DNA of 64,000 nucleotides from Pseudomonas songnenensis (GCF_003696315.1 NZ_RFFN01000003.1:1-64000); one strand, 5' to 3'. Shown: positions 11,954-21,793, numbered from the stretch's first letter. A program made the numbers and translations. Notes: generated by a model not told the origin, from the sequence alone.

Positions 11954-12996
11954 TTCTGGTTCTCCTGCTTGAACACTGCGGTGAAGGACACCAGTTCCTC
12001 CAGCTTGTCACGCGCCAGCCCGGTGCTGAGCGCGTCATGGGCCATCTCGACACCCTGCTTCAGGCTGCTCGCCAGATCGGCTGCGTAGAGCGCAGCGCCA
12101 GCATTGAGCACGATCATGTCGGCAGCCTTCTGACCGTTCTCGCTCTGCCGACGGCCTAGCGCATCACGGATCAAGGCCAGCGAACCCTGTGCATCCTCGA
12201 CGTTCAGACCGATCAGGCTCTGGCTCTTGATGCCGAAGTCTTCCGGCTGAACGCTGTATTCGCGGATTTCACCGTCTTTCAGCTCGGCGACATGCGTCGG
12301 CGCCGCCAGGCTGATTTCATCCAGCCCATCCTGCGCATGCACCACCAGCACATGCTTGCTGCCCAGCCGCGCCAGCACTTCGGCCATCGGCCGGCACAAC
12401 GCCTTGCTGAACACGCCAAGCACCTGATGACGGACGCCGGCCGGGTTGGCCATGGGGCCGAGGATATTGAACAGGGTACGCAGGCCGAGTTCGCGGCGAG
12501 GGCCAGCTGCGTGCTTCATGGCGCCATGATGGGCCGGGGCGAACATGAAGCCGACGCCCACGGTATCGACGCTGCGCGCCACCTGCTCGGGCGTCAGGTC
12601 GAGAAAGACCCCGGCCGCCTCGAGCAGGTCGGCGCTGCCGCTCTTGCCGGATACCGCGCGGTTACCGTGCTTGGCGACCTTGCCGCCAGCGGCCGCAACG
12701 ACGAACGAGGCAGCAGTGGACACGTTGAAGATATTCATCCCGTCGCCACCGGTGCCACAGGTGTCGACCAGCTTGTCGGTATCGAAACGCACCGGAGCGG
12801 CCAGCTCGCGCATGACCTGCACGGCGCCGACGATCTCGTCGATGGTTTCGCTCTTCATGCGCATGCCCATGAGGAACGCACCGACCTGCGCGTCTGTGCA
12901 CTGACCGGTCATGATCTGGCGCATCACCGCCTGCATCTCTTCGGTGGTCAGGTCGAGCTGACCGACGATGCGGTTGAGGGCTTCCTTGATATCCAT
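11950..12996 (-). CDS. trpD: Anthranilate phosphoribosyltransferase
   Basis: Transfers the phosphoribosyl group of PRPP to anthranilate. 348 aa with the glycine-rich PRPP-binding CGTGGDG motif near residue 80, KHGNRAVSG and the metal-binding DE region. Its ATG overlaps the trpG stop (TGATG) and its stop overlaps trpC, showing a tightly coupled trpGDC unit. Confidence 0.97.
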   Translation of the reverse strand: MDIKEALNRIVGQLDLTTEEMQAVMRQIMTGQCTDAQVGAFLMGMRMKSETIDEIVGAVQVMRELAAPVRFDTDKLVDTCGTGGDGMNIFNVSTAASFVVAAAGGKVAKHGNRAVSGKSGSADLLEAAGVFLDLTPEQVARSVDTVGVGFMFAPAHHGAMKHAAGPRRELGLRTLFNILGPMANPAGVRHQVLGVFSKALCRPMAEVLARLGSKHVLVVHAQDGLDEISLAAPTHVAELKDGEIREYSVQPEDFGIKSQSLIGLNVEDAQGSLALIRDALGRRQSENGQKAADMIVLNAGAALYAADLASSLKQGVEMAHDALSTGLARDKLEELVSFTAVFKQENQK

Positions 12997-13589
12997 CAGC
13001 GCACACCTCCGGTCTGCTTCAGAAAATTCGCGAACAGCTCATGGCCCTGTTCAGTGAGGATCGATTCGGGGTGGAACTGCACGCCCTCGATGTTCAGTGT
13101 CTTGTGGCGCAAGCCCATGATTTCGTCGACCGTGCCATCGTCCAGCTGGGTCCAGGCGGTGATCTCCAGACAGTCGGGTAGCGTTTCGCGCTTGACCACC
13201 AGCGAGTGGTAACGGGTGACGGTCAGCGGATTGTTGAGCCCGGCGAACACACCCTGATCATGGTGAAACACCGGGCTGGTCTTGCCGTGCATGGCCTGAC
13301 GGGCGCGCACCACATCGCCACCGAAGGCCTGACCAATGCTCTGGTGGCCGAGGCAGACGCCGAGAATCGGCAACTTGTCGGCGAAATGACGAATCAGCTC
13401 CAGCGACACGCCGGCCTCGTTCGGCGTGCACGGGCCGGGCGAGACGACGATACGCTCCGGATTCAGCGCTTCGATTTCGGCCACGCTCAGTTCGTCGTTG
13501 CGCACCACTTTCACGTCAGCGCCCAGTTCGCCGAGGTACTGCACGACGTTGTAGGTAAAGGAATCGTAGTTATCCAGCATCAACAGCAT
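12996..13589 (-). CDS. trpG: Anthranilate synthase glutamine amidotransferase subunit
   Basis: Supplies ammonia from glutamine to TrpE. 197-aa class I amidotransferase with nucleophile cysteine in GVCLGHQ and the C-terminal FHPES His-Glu pair. The start [14 protein letters not shown] lies 2 nt after the trpE stop, with CAGGAG inside the end of trpE serving as SD, so trpE and trpG are coupled. In PAO1 trpE and trpG are separated by the R/F-pyocin cluster; here they are directly joined. Confidence 0.97.
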   Translation of the reverse strand: MLLMLDNYDSFTYNVVQYLGELGADVKVVRNDELSVAEIEALNPERIVVSPGPCTPNEAGVSLELIRHFADKLPILGVCLGHQSIGQAFGGDVVRARQAMHGKTSPVFHHDQGVFAGLNNPLTVTRYHSLVVKRETLPDCLEITAWTQLDDGTVDEIMGLRHKTLNIEGVQFHPESILTEQGHELFANFLKQTGGVR

Positions 13590-13591
13590 GA

Positions 13592-15076
13592 TCAGTTCTC
13601 CTGCTGGTCGCGTTCGGCCAGGGCCACCGCACGGAACATGGCGCGGCGCTTGTTCAGCGTCTCTTCCCATTCGAGCGCCGGCTGCGAGTCGGCGACGATA
13701 CCGGCACCGGCCTGCACGTGCAGCTCGCCGTCCTTGATCACCGCAGTACGGATGGCGATGGCGGTGTCCATGTTGCCGTTCCAGGCGAGATAGCCGACGG
13801 CGCCGCCGTAGACACCACGCTTGACCGGCTCCAGCTCATCGATGATTTCCATGGCGCGGATCTTCGGTGCACCCGAGAGCGTGCCGGCCGGCAGGATCGC
13901 GCGCAGCGCGTCCATCGCCGTCAACGGTGCCTTGAGCTGACCGGTGACGTTGGAAACGATGTGCATGACATTCGAATAGCGCTCGATGACCATCTTCTCG
14001 GTCAACCGCACCGTGCCGGTCTCGGCGACACGACCGACGTCGTTGCGGCCCAGGTCGATCAGCATCAGGTGTTCAGCAAGCTCCTTGGCATCGCTGAGCA
14101 GGTCCTGCTCCAGCGCCAGATCAGCTTCTTCGTTGGCACCGCGTGGACGGGTGCCGGCGATGGGGCGGACCGTGACCAGGCCTTCCTCGACCCGCACCAG
14201 CACTTCCGGCGACGACCCCACCACGTGGAAGTCGCCGAAGTTGAAGAAGTACATGTAGGGCGTCGGGTTGAAGCAACGCAGCGCGCGGTAGAGATCGATC
14301 GGCGCTGCCTTGAACGGGATCGACATGCGCTGGGAAATCACCACCTGCATGCAGTCGCCGGCAAGGATGTAGTCCTTGATGCGGTTGACCGCCTGCTCGT
14401 AATCCTCGCGGCTGAAGCTGGAGCGGAAGGTCGGTTCGGCACCGTTGCTCTTTTCGAAATCCAGGCCCAGGCGCGGCGTGATCGACTGGCGCAGCTTCGC
14501 CCGCAGCGCCTGCAGGCGGGCCTGACCTGCCTCGTAGGCTTCCGCCTGCGAAGGGTCGACCAGCACGATGCAGTGCAGCTTGCCGGCGAGGTTGTCGAAC
14601 ACCACCACGGCGTCGGAAACCATCAGCAGGATATCCGGTGTGCCCAGCGGATCCGGGTTGGGGCAATTGCCCAGTTTGCGCTCGACATAGCGCACGCTGT
14701 CGTAGCCGAAGTAGCCGACCAGCCCGCCATTGAAGCGCGGCAGGCCTTCGACCGGCGCGACGCGGTAGCGCTGCTGGAAGGATTCGACGAAGGCCAGCGG
14801 ATCTTCGACCTCGCAGGCCTCGGTCTCGATGCCATCGGTGGCCACGCTGATGCGGTGATCCTGCACGCGCAGTACCGTGCGGCATGGCAGGCCAATGATC
14901 GAATAGCGCCCCCACTTCTCGCCGCCCTGAACGGATTCGAGCAGATAGGAGTTCGGCGCATCGGCCAGTTTCAGGTACAGCGACAGCGGCGTGTCGAAGT
15001 CGGCAAGGGTTTCGAATGACAGGGGGATGCGGTTATGGCCTTCGGCGGCCAAACGCAGGAATTCTTCGCGGGTCAT
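13592..15076 (-). CDS. trpE: Anthranilate synthase component I
   Basis: Converts chorismate to anthranilate. 494 aa; the N-terminal YLLES element followed by WGRYSIIG is the tryptophan feedback-binding region, and the C-terminal chorismate-binding core has [20 protein letters not shown] and [29 protein letters not shown] at 15076 is the conserved start; a longer in-frame ORF reaches 15196 but runs through the leader and is not coding. It is preceded by a probable attenuator with leader peptide. Confidence 0.97.
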   Translation of the reverse strand: MTREEFLRLAAEGHNRIPLSFETLADFDTPLSLYLKLADAPNSYLLESVQGGEKWGRYSIIGLPCRTVLRVQDHRISVATDGIETEACEVEDPLAFVESFQQRYRVAPVEGLPRFNGGLVGYFGYDSVRYVERKLGNCPNPDPLGTPDILLMVSDAVVVFDNLAGKLHCIVLVDPSQAEAYEAGQARLQALRAKLRQSITPRLGLDFEKSNGAEPTFRSSFSREDYEQAVNRIKDYILAGDCMQVVISQRMSIPFKAAPIDLYRALRCFNPTPYMYFFNFGDFHVVGSSPEVLVRVEEGLVTVRPIAGTRPRGANEEADLALEQDLLSDAKELAEHLMLIDLGRNDVGRVAETGTVRLTEKMVIERYSNVMHIVSNVTGQLKAPLTAMDALRAILPAGTLSGAPKIRAMEIIDELEPVKRGVYGGAVGYLAWNGNMDTAIAIRTAVIKDGELHVQAGAGIVADSQPALEWEETLNKRRAMFRAVALAERDQQEN

Positions 15077-15120
15077 GTCAGCCTCGTGGTCTGAGGAGGG
15101 TTCGAACGAACAACGGCAAA

Positions 15121-15180
15121 CGCGCCGGCCTGGCCGGCAGGAAAAAGTCAGGCGCGCCAGCGCCAACGGGCCAGGGCCTT
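15121..15180 (-). promoter_or_regulatory. Probable trp attenuator upstream of trpE
   Basis: The leader between trpL and trpE can fold in competing ways. CCTGGCC inside the leader-peptide codons (complement of 15169-15175) can pair with GGCCAGG (complement of 15129-15135), which is also the loop and arm of a GCCGG/CCGGC hairpin (15124-15138). An outer CGCGCC/GGCGCG pair (15151-15156 with 15121-15126) is a third option. The U-tract after the hairpin is weak (TTTGCCGTTGTT), so classical termination is not certain. Confidence 0.5.
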
Positions 15181-15192
15181 GATGACTGTCAT
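15148..15192 (-). CDS. trpL: trp operon leader peptide
   Basis: 14-codon [17 protein letters not shown], ending 71 nt before the trpE start, with two Trp codons (W10 and W12) just before the stop and a third Trp codon (Q-W) in-frame immediately upstream of the ATG. Trp-rich short peptides in front of trpE are the hallmark of ribosome-mediated attenuation. No good SD precedes the ATG; an in-frame GTG at 15216 preceded by AGAGA is an alternative start giving 22 residues and all three tryptophans. Confidence 0.6.
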   Translation of the reverse strand: MTVIKALARWRWRA

Positions 15193-15256
15193 CCATTGTC
15201 TGCGGGTGAGCACCACGAGCGGATCTCTTCGGTGGGTCAGAAAGAGTCCGGCCACA

Positions 15257-15958
15257 CTAGCGCAGCCCCGGAGCCGAAGCAACCAGCTCGCGCAGGTCGT
15301 CGAGCACCAGCGCCGGCTGCTCATCCGCGATGGGCTCGCCGTGGTTGTAGCCGTAGGTAAGCGCGACACAGCGTACTGTCGCGGCCTTGGCAGCCCGTAC
15401 GTCGTTGAGTGAGTCACCGACGAATAGCGATTCGCCGGGCGCAACGCCCGCCTTGTCCATCACCCAGAACAGCGCCGCCGGATCGGGTTTCTGCTGCGGC
15501 AAGGTATCGCCGCCGACCAGCCAACCGAAGTAACCGGCCAGCCCCTTTTCCTCCAGCAGCGGTTCGATGAACTGCGCCGGTTTGTTGGTGATGATCGCAA
15601 GCTTCACCTCACGCTCGCGCAGCCAGTCCAGGCATTCACGAACGCCCGGATAGACAGCGGTCAGCTCGTGGCCGCCGGCGTAGGCCTGCATGAACAGCGC
15701 CAGCGCCTCGTCGGCCAACTCGTCGCCTACGCCGTCATGCTCCAGCCGATCGGCCAAGGCGCGACGCACCAGCACGCGCGAGCCATTGCCGACCCAGTCG
15801 CGTACCCGCTCGATGCCGACGGGCTCGCGACCGAGCAGCATCAGCATCTTGTCCACTGCGGCCGCCAGGTCCGGTACCGAGTCCATCAGGGTGCCGTCCA
15901 GATCGAACATCACCAGCCGTGGCAGCGTGCCGTCGAACAGTTGCTCCAGGCGGGTCAT
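15257..15958 (-). CDS. gph: Phosphoglycolate phosphatase
   Basis: HAD superfamily phosphatase that removes 2-phosphoglycolate. 233 aa with nucleophile motif [10 protein letters not shown] near residue 18, Thr in IITNKPAQF, and the acidic motif [12 protein letters not shown]. Its ATG overlaps the rpe stop by 4 nt, the usual rpe-gph-trpE order of pseudomonads. Confidence 0.95.
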   Translation of the reverse strand: MTRLEQLFDGTLPRLVMFDLDGTLMDSVPDLAAAVDKMLMLLGREPVGIERVRDWVGNGSRVLVRRALADRLEHDGVGDELADEALALFMQAYAGGHELTAVYPGVRECLDWLREREVKLAIITNKPAQFIEPLLEEKGLAGYFGWLVGGDTLPQQKPDPAALFWVMDKAGVAPGESLFVGDSLNDVRAAKAATVRCVALTYGYNHGEPIADEQPALVLDDLRELVASAPGLR

Positions 15959-16629
15959 GGACGGGCCAGCGCCAGCTCGGCGCGCATCTGGTCGATCACC
16001 GCCTTGTAGTCCGGCTGGTTGAAGATCGCCGAGCCGGCGACGAAGGTGTCGGCGCCGGCTGCGGCGATCTCGCGGATGTTCTTCGGATTGACGCCGCCAT
16101 CGATCTCCAGGCGAATCTCGCGGCCACTGGCGTCGATCAGCGCACGCGCTTCACGCAGCTTGTCGAGAGTATTGGGGATGAACTTCTGCCCGCCGAAACC
16201 GGGGTTGACGCTCATCAGCAGGACCATGTCGACCTTGTCCATCACGTACTTGAGCACGTCCAGCGGTGTCGCCGGGTTGAACACCAGGCCAGCCTTGGCG
16301 CCGCCGTCCTTGATCAGCTGCAGCGAACGGTCGATGTGCTCCGAGGCTTCCGGGTGGAAGGTGATGTAGCTGGCACCGGCTTCGAGGAAATCGCCGATCA
16401 TGCGATCCACCGGCTTGACCATCAGGTGCACGTCGATGGGCGCGGTGACGCCATGCTTGCGCAGCGCCGAGCAGACCATCGGGCCGATGGTGAGGTTGGG
16501 CACGTAGTGGTTGTCCATCACGTCGAAATGGACGATGTCGGCGCCGGCGGCCAGCACGTTGTCCACTTCCTCGCCCAGGCGGGCGAAATTGGCGGAAAGA
16601 ATCGAAGGGGCGATGGCGAACGGCTGCAT
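15955..16629 (-). CDS. rpe: Ribulose-phosphate 3-epimerase
   Basis: Interconverts ribulose-5-phosphate and xylulose-5-phosphate in the pentose phosphate pathway. 224-aa TIM barrel with [14 protein letters not shown] at the N-terminus, [12 protein letters not shown] metal/substrate motif, HLMV and the phosphate-binding [20 protein letters not shown] at 16629 was chosen, preceded by CGAGG; the in-frame ATG 18 nt upstream is less likely. Confidence 0.96.
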   Translation of the reverse strand: MQPFAIAPSILSANFARLGEEVDNVLAAGADIVHFDVMDNHYVPNLTIGPMVCSALRKHGVTAPIDVHLMVKPVDRMIGDFLEAGASYITFHPEASEHIDRSLQLIKDGGAKAGLVFNPATPLDVLKYVMDKVDMVLLMSVNPGFGGQKFIPNTLDKLREARALIDASGREIRLEIDGGVNPKNIREIAAAGADTFVAGSAIFNQPDYKAVIDQMRAELALARP

Positions 16630-16731
16630 GACGACCTCGGGTAGCACGGCAAGATGCCGCGCATTGTACCCGAGGGGTCAGGGTTGCGGCGCGCCTGACA
16701 TCCGCCACGAATGCCGGCGCGCCAGGTCGGA

Positions 16732-18012
16732 TCAGGTCAGCTCGTCGAAGCACTCGCCAATGATGGCCAGGCCGCGCTCGAGCAGCTCGTCTTCGACGGT
16801 CAGCGGCACCAGCACCCGCAGCACGTTGTAGTAAGTGCCACAGGACAGCAGGATCAGCCCCTTGTCCCGCGCCCGGGCGACGATCTGCGACGTGAGCGCC
16901 GCGGCCGGTCGCGCCAGGTCGCCATCCTCGAACAGCTCGATGGCGATCATCGCACCGAGCCCGCGCACCTCGCCGATCTCCTTGTGCTTGGCCTGGATCG
17001 CCTTGAGGCCGGTGGTCAGCCTCTCGGCTACCGCCTTGCAGCGGTCGAGCAGCTGCTCCTCCTCGAAGATTTCCATGACCGCCAGCGCCGCTGCGCAGGA
17101 CAGCGGATTGCCGGCGTAAGTGCCGCCCAGCCCGCCGGGCGCGATGGCATCCATGATCTCGGCCTTGCCGCACACGCCGGCGATCGGGAAGCCACCACCG
17201 ACGGATTTGGCGAAGGTGGTCAGGTCGGCGACCACGCCCATCTGCTCCATGGCGAAGAAGGTGCCGGTGCGCCCGGCGCCGGTCTGCACCTCGTCGGCGA
17301 TCAGCAGGATGCCGTGCTCGTCGCAGAGCGCGCGCAAACGGGCCATGAAGGCCTTCGGCGCGACGTTGAAGCCACCCTCGCCCTGCACCGGCTCGATGAT
17401 GATCGCGGCGATGTCGCGTGGCTCGGCGTCGTTCTTGAAGATGCGCTCGATGCTCGCGATCGAGTCATCGACGCTGACGCCATGAATCGCGCAGGGATAC
17501 AGCGCACGGAAGATGCCGCCGGGCATCAGGCCCATGCCCGCCGAATAAGGCACGACCTTGCCGGTCAGGCCGAGGGTCATCATGGTGCGGCCGTGATAGG
17601 CGCCAGTGAAGGCAATCACGCCGGCACGGCCGGTGGCGGCGCGGGCGATCTTCACCGCGTTCTCTACGGCCTCGGAGCCGGTGGTGACCAGCAGGGTCTT
17701 TTTGGCGAAATCACCCGGCACCCGCGCGTTGATCTTCTCGCACAGCTCGACGTACGGCTCATAGGCCAGCACCTGGAAGCAGGTGTGGGTGAGCTTGTGC
17801 AGCTGGTCTTCCACCGCCTTGACGATCTTCGGGTGCAGGTGGCCGGTATTCAGCACGGCGATGCCGCCGGCGAAATCGATGAACTCGCGGCCCTCCACAT
17901 CCACCACGCTGCTGTTCTTCGCGTGGTCGGCAAAGATCGGGTGGATCTGGCCGACGCCACGGGGAACGGCGGCGACACGGCGTTGCATCAGCGATTCGTT
18001 GGTCTTGCTCAT
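16732..18012 (-). CDS. gabT: 4-aminobutyrate aminotransferase
   Basis: PLP enzyme that transfers the amino group of GABA (and 5-aminovalerate) to 2-oxoglutarate, giving succinate semialdehyde. 426 aa, class III aminotransferase; TTGSEAVENAVK binds PLP phosphate, IADEVQTGAGRTG holds the ring-stacking Asp, and Schiff-base lysine is K269 in TTFAKSVGGG. SD GAGGAG lies 5 nt before the ATG. It lies downstream of gabD with a 157-nt gap containing two hairpins, so expression may be partly separate from the upstream genes. Confidence 0.95.
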   Translation of the reverse strand: MSKTNESLMQRRVAAVPRGVGQIHPIFADHAKNSSVVDVEGREFIDFAGGIAVLNTGHLHPKIVKAVEDQLHKLTHTCFQVLAYEPYVELCEKINARVPGDFAKKTLLVTTGSEAVENAVKIARAATGRAGVIAFTGAYHGRTMMTLGLTGKVVPYSAGMGLMPGGIFRALYPCAIHGVSVDDSIASIERIFKNDAEPRDIAAIIIEPVQGEGGFNVAPKAFMARLRALCDEHGILLIADEVQTGAGRTGTFFAMEQMGVVADLTTFAKSVGGGFPIAGVCGKAEIMDAIAPGGLGGTYAGNPLSCAAALAVMEIFEEEQLLDRCKAVAERLTTGLKAIQAKHKEIGEVRGLGAMIAIELFEDGDLARPAAALTSQIVARARDKGLILLSCGTYYNVLRVLVPLTVEDELLERGLAIIGECFDELT

Positions 18013-18067
18013 AAGCTCCTCGGTAGCCGCTCATCGTCGGCACGGGTCATGAAGAACGCCAGGAAGC

Positions 18068-18103
18068 GGGTGCGGCAGCATACGATGATCGACTGCCGCA
18101 CCC
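18068..18103. repeat. 11-bp perfect inverted repeat between gabD and gabT
   Basis: GGGTGCGGCAG (18068-18078) and CTGCCGCACCC (18093-18103) with a 14-nt spacer, 56 nt upstream of the gabT start codon. No T-run follows on either strand, so an mRNA-stabilising hairpin, processing site or operator is more likely than a terminator. Confidence 0.6.
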
Positions 18104-18125
18104 TCCGGAGCGTTCGGATTACAGT

Positions 18126-18150
18126 AAAACTCCGTGCATTATTTTGCACG
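18126..18150 (-). terminator. Weak terminator or attenuator after gabD
   Basis: Minus strand CGTGCA / TGCACG stem with a 6-nt A/T loop (18133-18150), followed 3 nt later by TTTT, located 20 nt beyond the gabD stop. The stem is short, so partial termination is more likely than a full stop. The palindrome could also be an operator. Confidence 0.4.
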
Positions 18151-18169
18151 CCTGATTTGAGCAGCTTGG

Positions 18170-19636
18170 TCAGATGCCGCCCAGGCACAGGTATTTGATT
18201 TCCACGTATTCATCCAGGCCGTACTTCGAGCCTTCACGGCCGAGGCCCGATGCCTTCATCCCGCCGAACGGCGCCACCTCGGTGGAGATCACCCCAGTGT
18301 TGATGCCGACCATGCCGTACTCCAGCGCCTCGGCGACACGGAACACCCGACTCAGGTCGCGTGCGTAGAAGTAGGCGGCGAGGCCGAACTCGGTGTCGTT
18401 GGCCTGGCGGATCACCTCGGCCTCATCGTGGAAGCGGAACAGCGGCGCCAGCGGCCCAAAGGTTTCCTCGCGCGCCACGGCCATCTCGGCGGTGACGCCG
18501 CCCACCAGCGTCGGCTCGAAGAAGTTGCCACCCAAGGCATGGGGTTTGCCGCCGACCAGCAGGGCGGCGCCCTTGGCGAGGGCGTCCTGCAGATGGCGCT
18601 GCACCTTGGCCACGGCCGCGGCGTCGATCAGCGGACCGGTGGTCACGCCCTCCTCCGCTCCGTTGCCGACCTTCAGCCGCGCGACCGCCGCGGAGAATTT
18701 GTCGACGAAGGCGTCGTAGATGCCGTCCTGCACGTAGATGCGGTTGGCACAGACGCAGGTCTGCCCGGCGTTGCGGTACTTGGAGATCATCGCGCCCTCG
18801 ACCGCCGCGTCCAGATCGGCATCATCGAAGACGATAAAGGGTGCGTTGCCGCCCAGCTCCAGGGAGAGCTTCTTCAGCGTCGGCGCGCACTGTTGCATCA
18901 GCTTGATGCCCACCGCCGTCGAGCCGGTGAACGAGAGCTTGCGCACCACCGGGTTTTCACAGAGCTCGGCGCCTACTTCGCGGGACATGGCGGCATCGGC
19001 GGTGATCACGCTGAACAGCCCCGCCGGGATGCCCGCACGCTCGGCCAGTACGGCCAGCGCCAGTGCCGAGAACGGTGTCTGCGGAGCCGGCTTCAGCACC
19101 ATGGCACAGCCCGCGGCGAGGGCCGGGCCGGCCTTGCGGGTGATCATCGCGCTGGGGAAATTCCACGGCGTGATCGCCGCGGTGACACCGACCGGCTCCT
19201 TCTGCACCAGGATGCGCTTGTCGCCGGCGTGGGCCGGGATCACGTCGCCGTAGAGGCGCTTGCCCTCCTCCGCGAACCACTCGAGGAAGGATGCGGCGTA
19301 GGCCACTTCGCCGCGTGCCTCGACCAGCGGCTTGCCCTGTTCGGCGGTCATGATCCGCGCCAGGTCTTCCTGGTTCTCCAGCGTCAGCTCGTACCAGCGC
19401 CGCAGGCGCGCGGCGCGCTCCTTCGCAGTCAGCGCGCGCCAGGCCGGCTGGGCTGCCTGCGCGGCTTCGATGGCGCGGCGGGTTTCGCCGCGGCCCATGT
19501 TCGGCACGGCGCCGATCAACTCGCCGGTGGCCGGATTGAAGATCTCGGTGCGCGCGCCACTGTCGGCCTCGCACCATTCGCCGTTGAGATAGGCCGTTTG
19601 GCGCAACAGATCGGGTTGCCCAAGTTGCAGAGTCAT
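18170..19636 (-). CDS. gabD: Succinate-semialdehyde dehydrogenase (NADP+)
   Basis: Oxidises succinate semialdehyde from GABA to succinate (and probably glutarate semialdehyde to glutarate). 488-aa aldehyde dehydrogenase; catalytic Glu in LSLELGGNAPF and Cys in NAGQTCVCANR, with ITPWNFPSAMITRK cofactor motif. It follows agtD by 12 nt, so it is likely co-transcribed with the importer. The TrpTrp-free GQTCVCANR form is usual for GabD. Confidence 0.95.
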   Translation of the reverse strand: MTLQLGQPDLLRQTAYLNGEWCEADSGARTEIFNPATGELIGAVPNMGRGETRRAIEAAQAAQPAWRALTAKERAARLRRWYELTLENQEDLARIMTAEQGKPLVEARGEVAYAASFLEWFAEEGKRLYGDVIPAHAGDKRILVQKEPVGVTAAITPWNFPSAMITRKAGPALAAGCAMVLKPAPQTPFSALALAVLAERAGIPAGLFSVITADAAMSREVGAELCENPVVRKLSFTGSTAVGIKLMQQCAPTLKKLSLELGGNAPFIVFDDADLDAAVEGAMISKYRNAGQTCVCANRIYVQDGIYDAFVDKFSAAVARLKVGNGAEEGVTTGPLIDAAAVAKVQRHLQDALAKGAALLVGGKPHALGGNFFEPTLVGGVTAEMAVAREETFGPLAPLFRFHDEAEVIRQANDTEFGLAAYFYARDLSRVFRVAEALEYGMVGINTGVISTEVAPFGGMKASGLGREGSKYGLDEYVEIKYLCLGGI

Positions 19637-19648
19637 GTGCGTATTCCG

Positions 19649-20476
19649 TCAGGCAGGTTGTTGGGTGCGCAGCTTCTCGGCGCGGCCTCGCAGCCACTCC
19701 AGGGTCAGCAACAGAGCGATGGAGAAGCCGATCAGCAGCGTCGCCGCGGCGGCGATGGTCGGGCTGAGGTTTTCGCGGATGCCGCTGAACATCTGCCGCG
19801 GCAGGGTGATCTGCTCGGGGCCGGCGAGGAACAGCGTCACCACCACTTCATCGAACGAGGTGGCGAAGGCGAACAGCGCGCCGGAAATCACCCCCGGCGC
19901 AATCAGCGGCAGGGTCACCCGGAAGAACGCCGTCAGCGGCGAGGCGCCAAGGCTCGCCGCGGCGCGCACCAGGTTGTAGTTGAAGCCCTGCAGCGTCGCC
20001 GACACCGTGATGATCACGAAGGGCACGCCAAGCACCGCGTGCACGAGGATCAGCGACAGGTAGCTGTTGCCCATGCCCAGCGGGGCAAAGAACAGGTAGC
20101 TGGCCACACCGATGATCACCACCGGCACCACCATCGGCGAGATCAGCACCGTCATCAGCAGCGCCTTGCCGCGAAATTCCGCGCGGGTCAGGCCGACCGC
20201 CGCCAGGGTGCCGAGCACCACGGCGAGAAAGGTCGCGGCGGGCGCGATAAGCAGGCTGTTCTTCAGCGAGCGCATCCAGTCCGCCGAGGTGAACAGCGCC
20301 TCGTACCAGCGCAGCGAGAAGCCCTGCAGCGGATAGACCAGGAACGAGCCGGAGTTGAACGACAGCGGCACGATGACCAGCACTGGCACGATCAGAAACA
20401 GCAGCACCAGCGCGCAGAGGATGCGCAGCGCGTAGTACCAGGCCCGCTCGACGGGCGACATATAGGGGCTCAGCAT
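19649..20476 (-). CDS. agtD: GABA/5-aminovalerate ABC transporter permease AgtD
   Basis: 275-aa inner-membrane permease of the PotC/PotI type with six predicted helices and an EAA loop (AAASLGASPLTAFFRVTLPL) that contacts the ATPase. SD AGGAGA lies before the ATG. It is last of the four importer genes. The name follows the agtABCD system of P. aeruginosa (PA0603-PA0606 from memory), which sits at the same place next to rpe; substrate is inferred from that and from adjoining gabD/gabT. Confidence 0.82.
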   Translation of the reverse strand: MLSPYMSPVERAWYYALRILCALVLLFLIVPVLVIVPLSFNSGSFLVYPLQGFSLRWYEALFTSADWMRSLKNSLLIAPAATFLAVVLGTLAAVGLTRAEFRGKALLMTVLISPMVVPVVIIGVASYLFFAPLGMGNSYLSLILVHAVLGVPFVIITVSATLQGFNYNLVRAAASLGASPLTAFFRVTLPLIAPGVISGALFAFATSFDEVVVTLFLAGPEQITLPRQMFSGIRENLSPTIAAAATLLIGFSIALLLTLEWLRGRAEKLRTQQPA

Positions 20477-20539
20477 GAACGGTTCTCCTGCCCGGCATGA
20501 AGACTCTGAAAAGGCGGCCGCGCCGCGACGTGCGTCATC

Positions 20540-21793
20540 TCAACCCAGCCGCAGGCGGCTGGCACCGACCAGCCAGCTGTAGATGACGTACAGCAGCATG
20601 GTGGCGAGCAGCAGCAGACCGCCCAGCGCCGTGGCCATGCCCCAGTTGATGGTGGTGTTGGTGTAGAAAGCGACGAAGTAGCTGACCATCTGGTCGTTCG
20701 GGCTGCCGAGCAGCGCCGGGGTGATGTAGTAGCCGATGGCGATGATGAACACCAACAGGCTGCCGGCACCGACACCGGCCAGCGTCTGCGGGAAGTACAC
20801 CCGCCAGAAGCTGGCGAACGGGTGACAGCCTAGTGACACCGCCGCACGCATGTAGCTCGGCGAGATGTTCTTCATCACGCTGTAGATCGGCAGGATCATG
20901 AACGGCAGCAGGATATGCACCATGGCGATGTACACGCCGGTGCGGTTGAACACCAGCTGCAGCGGCTCGTCGATCAGGCCCATCTTGAGCAGCGCGCCGT
21001 TGATCAGCCCGCCCGACTGCAGCAGCACGATCCACGCCGCCACGCGCACCAGAATCGAGGTCCAGAAGGGCAGCAGCACCAGGATCATCAGCAGGTTGCT
21101 CTGCCGCGCCGGCAGGTTGGCCAGGAGATAGGCCAGCGGATAGGCCAGCAGCAGGCAGATCACCGTGATCACCAGGCCCATCCAGAAGGTCCGGGCGAAG
21201 ATGTCCAGGTACACCGCCTGATCCGGCGAGACCTTGGCCAGCTCACCCAGCTCGTCGATGCGGTGATCCAGCGCCGCCAGCAGGTAATAACCGGTCACCG
21301 CACTGTCGTTACGCTGGATGATCTGCCAGAACGCCGGATCGCCCCAGCGCTCGTCGAGCGACTCCAGTGCCTCCTGATACGACGCGGGCGTCTCGCGGAA
21401 CGGCAGCGCCCGCGCGGTCTTGGTCAGCAGGCTGCGATAGCCGGCCAGCTCCATGTTCAGCCGCTTGGACAGATCGCCCAGGCTCTGTTCACGGCGCGCC
21501 TGATACAGATCCTCGGCCAACGCCTGGTAGGCGGGCTCGGCCGGCAATCCGCGACCATCCCATGCGGCCAGCGCCGCCAGCGTGCGCGGCAGCGTGTTCA
21601 CCACCTCGGGGTTCTCGACACTGCGCCAGAGCAGCGAGGCGATGGGCACCAGGAAGGTCAGCAGCACGAACAGCAGCAGCGGCAGGATCAGCGCCTGCGA
21701 CTTGAGCTTGTTCACCCGTTCGGCCCGTGCCAGTCGCTGTTTCAGATTGGGCTCGGCGATCTCGTTCGCCGGCAGGGATATTGCTGTGGCCAT
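20540..21793 (-). CDS. agtC: GABA/5-aminovalerate ABC transporter permease AgtC
   Basis: 417-aa PotB/PotH-type permease. TM1 at about 33-56 is separated from TM2 (about 204-226) by a large hydrophilic, presumably periplasmic, insertion of about 145 residues, so it is much longer than the usual 280-320 aa. The EAA loop reads AAVSLGCHPFASFWRVYFPQ. GGAG precedes the ATG. It pairs with AgtD to form the channel. Confidence 0.82.
   Translation of the reverse strand: MATAISLPANEIAEPNLKQRLARAERVNKLKSQALILPLLLFVLLTFLVPIASLLWRSVENPEVVNTLPRTLAALAAWDGRGLPAEPAYQALAEDLYQARREQSLGDLSKRLNMELAGYRSLLTKTARALPFRETPASYQEALESLDERWGDPAFWQIIQRNDSAVTGYYLLAALDHRIDELGELAKVSPDQAVYLDIFARTFWMGLVITVICLLLAYPLAYLLANLPARQSNLLMILVLLPFWTSILVRVAAWIVLLQSGGLINGALLKMGLIDEPLQLVFNRTGVYIAMVHILLPFMILPIYSVMKNISPSYMRAAVSLGCHPFASFWRVYFPQTLAGVGAGSLLVFIIAIGYYITPALLGSPNDQMVSYFVAFYTNTTINWGMATALGGLLLLATMLLYVIYSWLVGASRLRLG

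Noticed and set aside
15077..15196. Longer trpE start
   Set aside because: The extra 40 residues are Arg/Cys/Pro-rich, overlap the leader peptide and attenuator, and do not fit Trp[10 protein letters not shown] is the family start.
18428..20500. 690-codon open frame on the plus strand opposite gabD and agtD
   Set aside because: Antisense to two clear genes; composition is high in Arg, Gln, His and Ala, typical of shadow frames in G+C-rich DNA, and no domain is recognisable.
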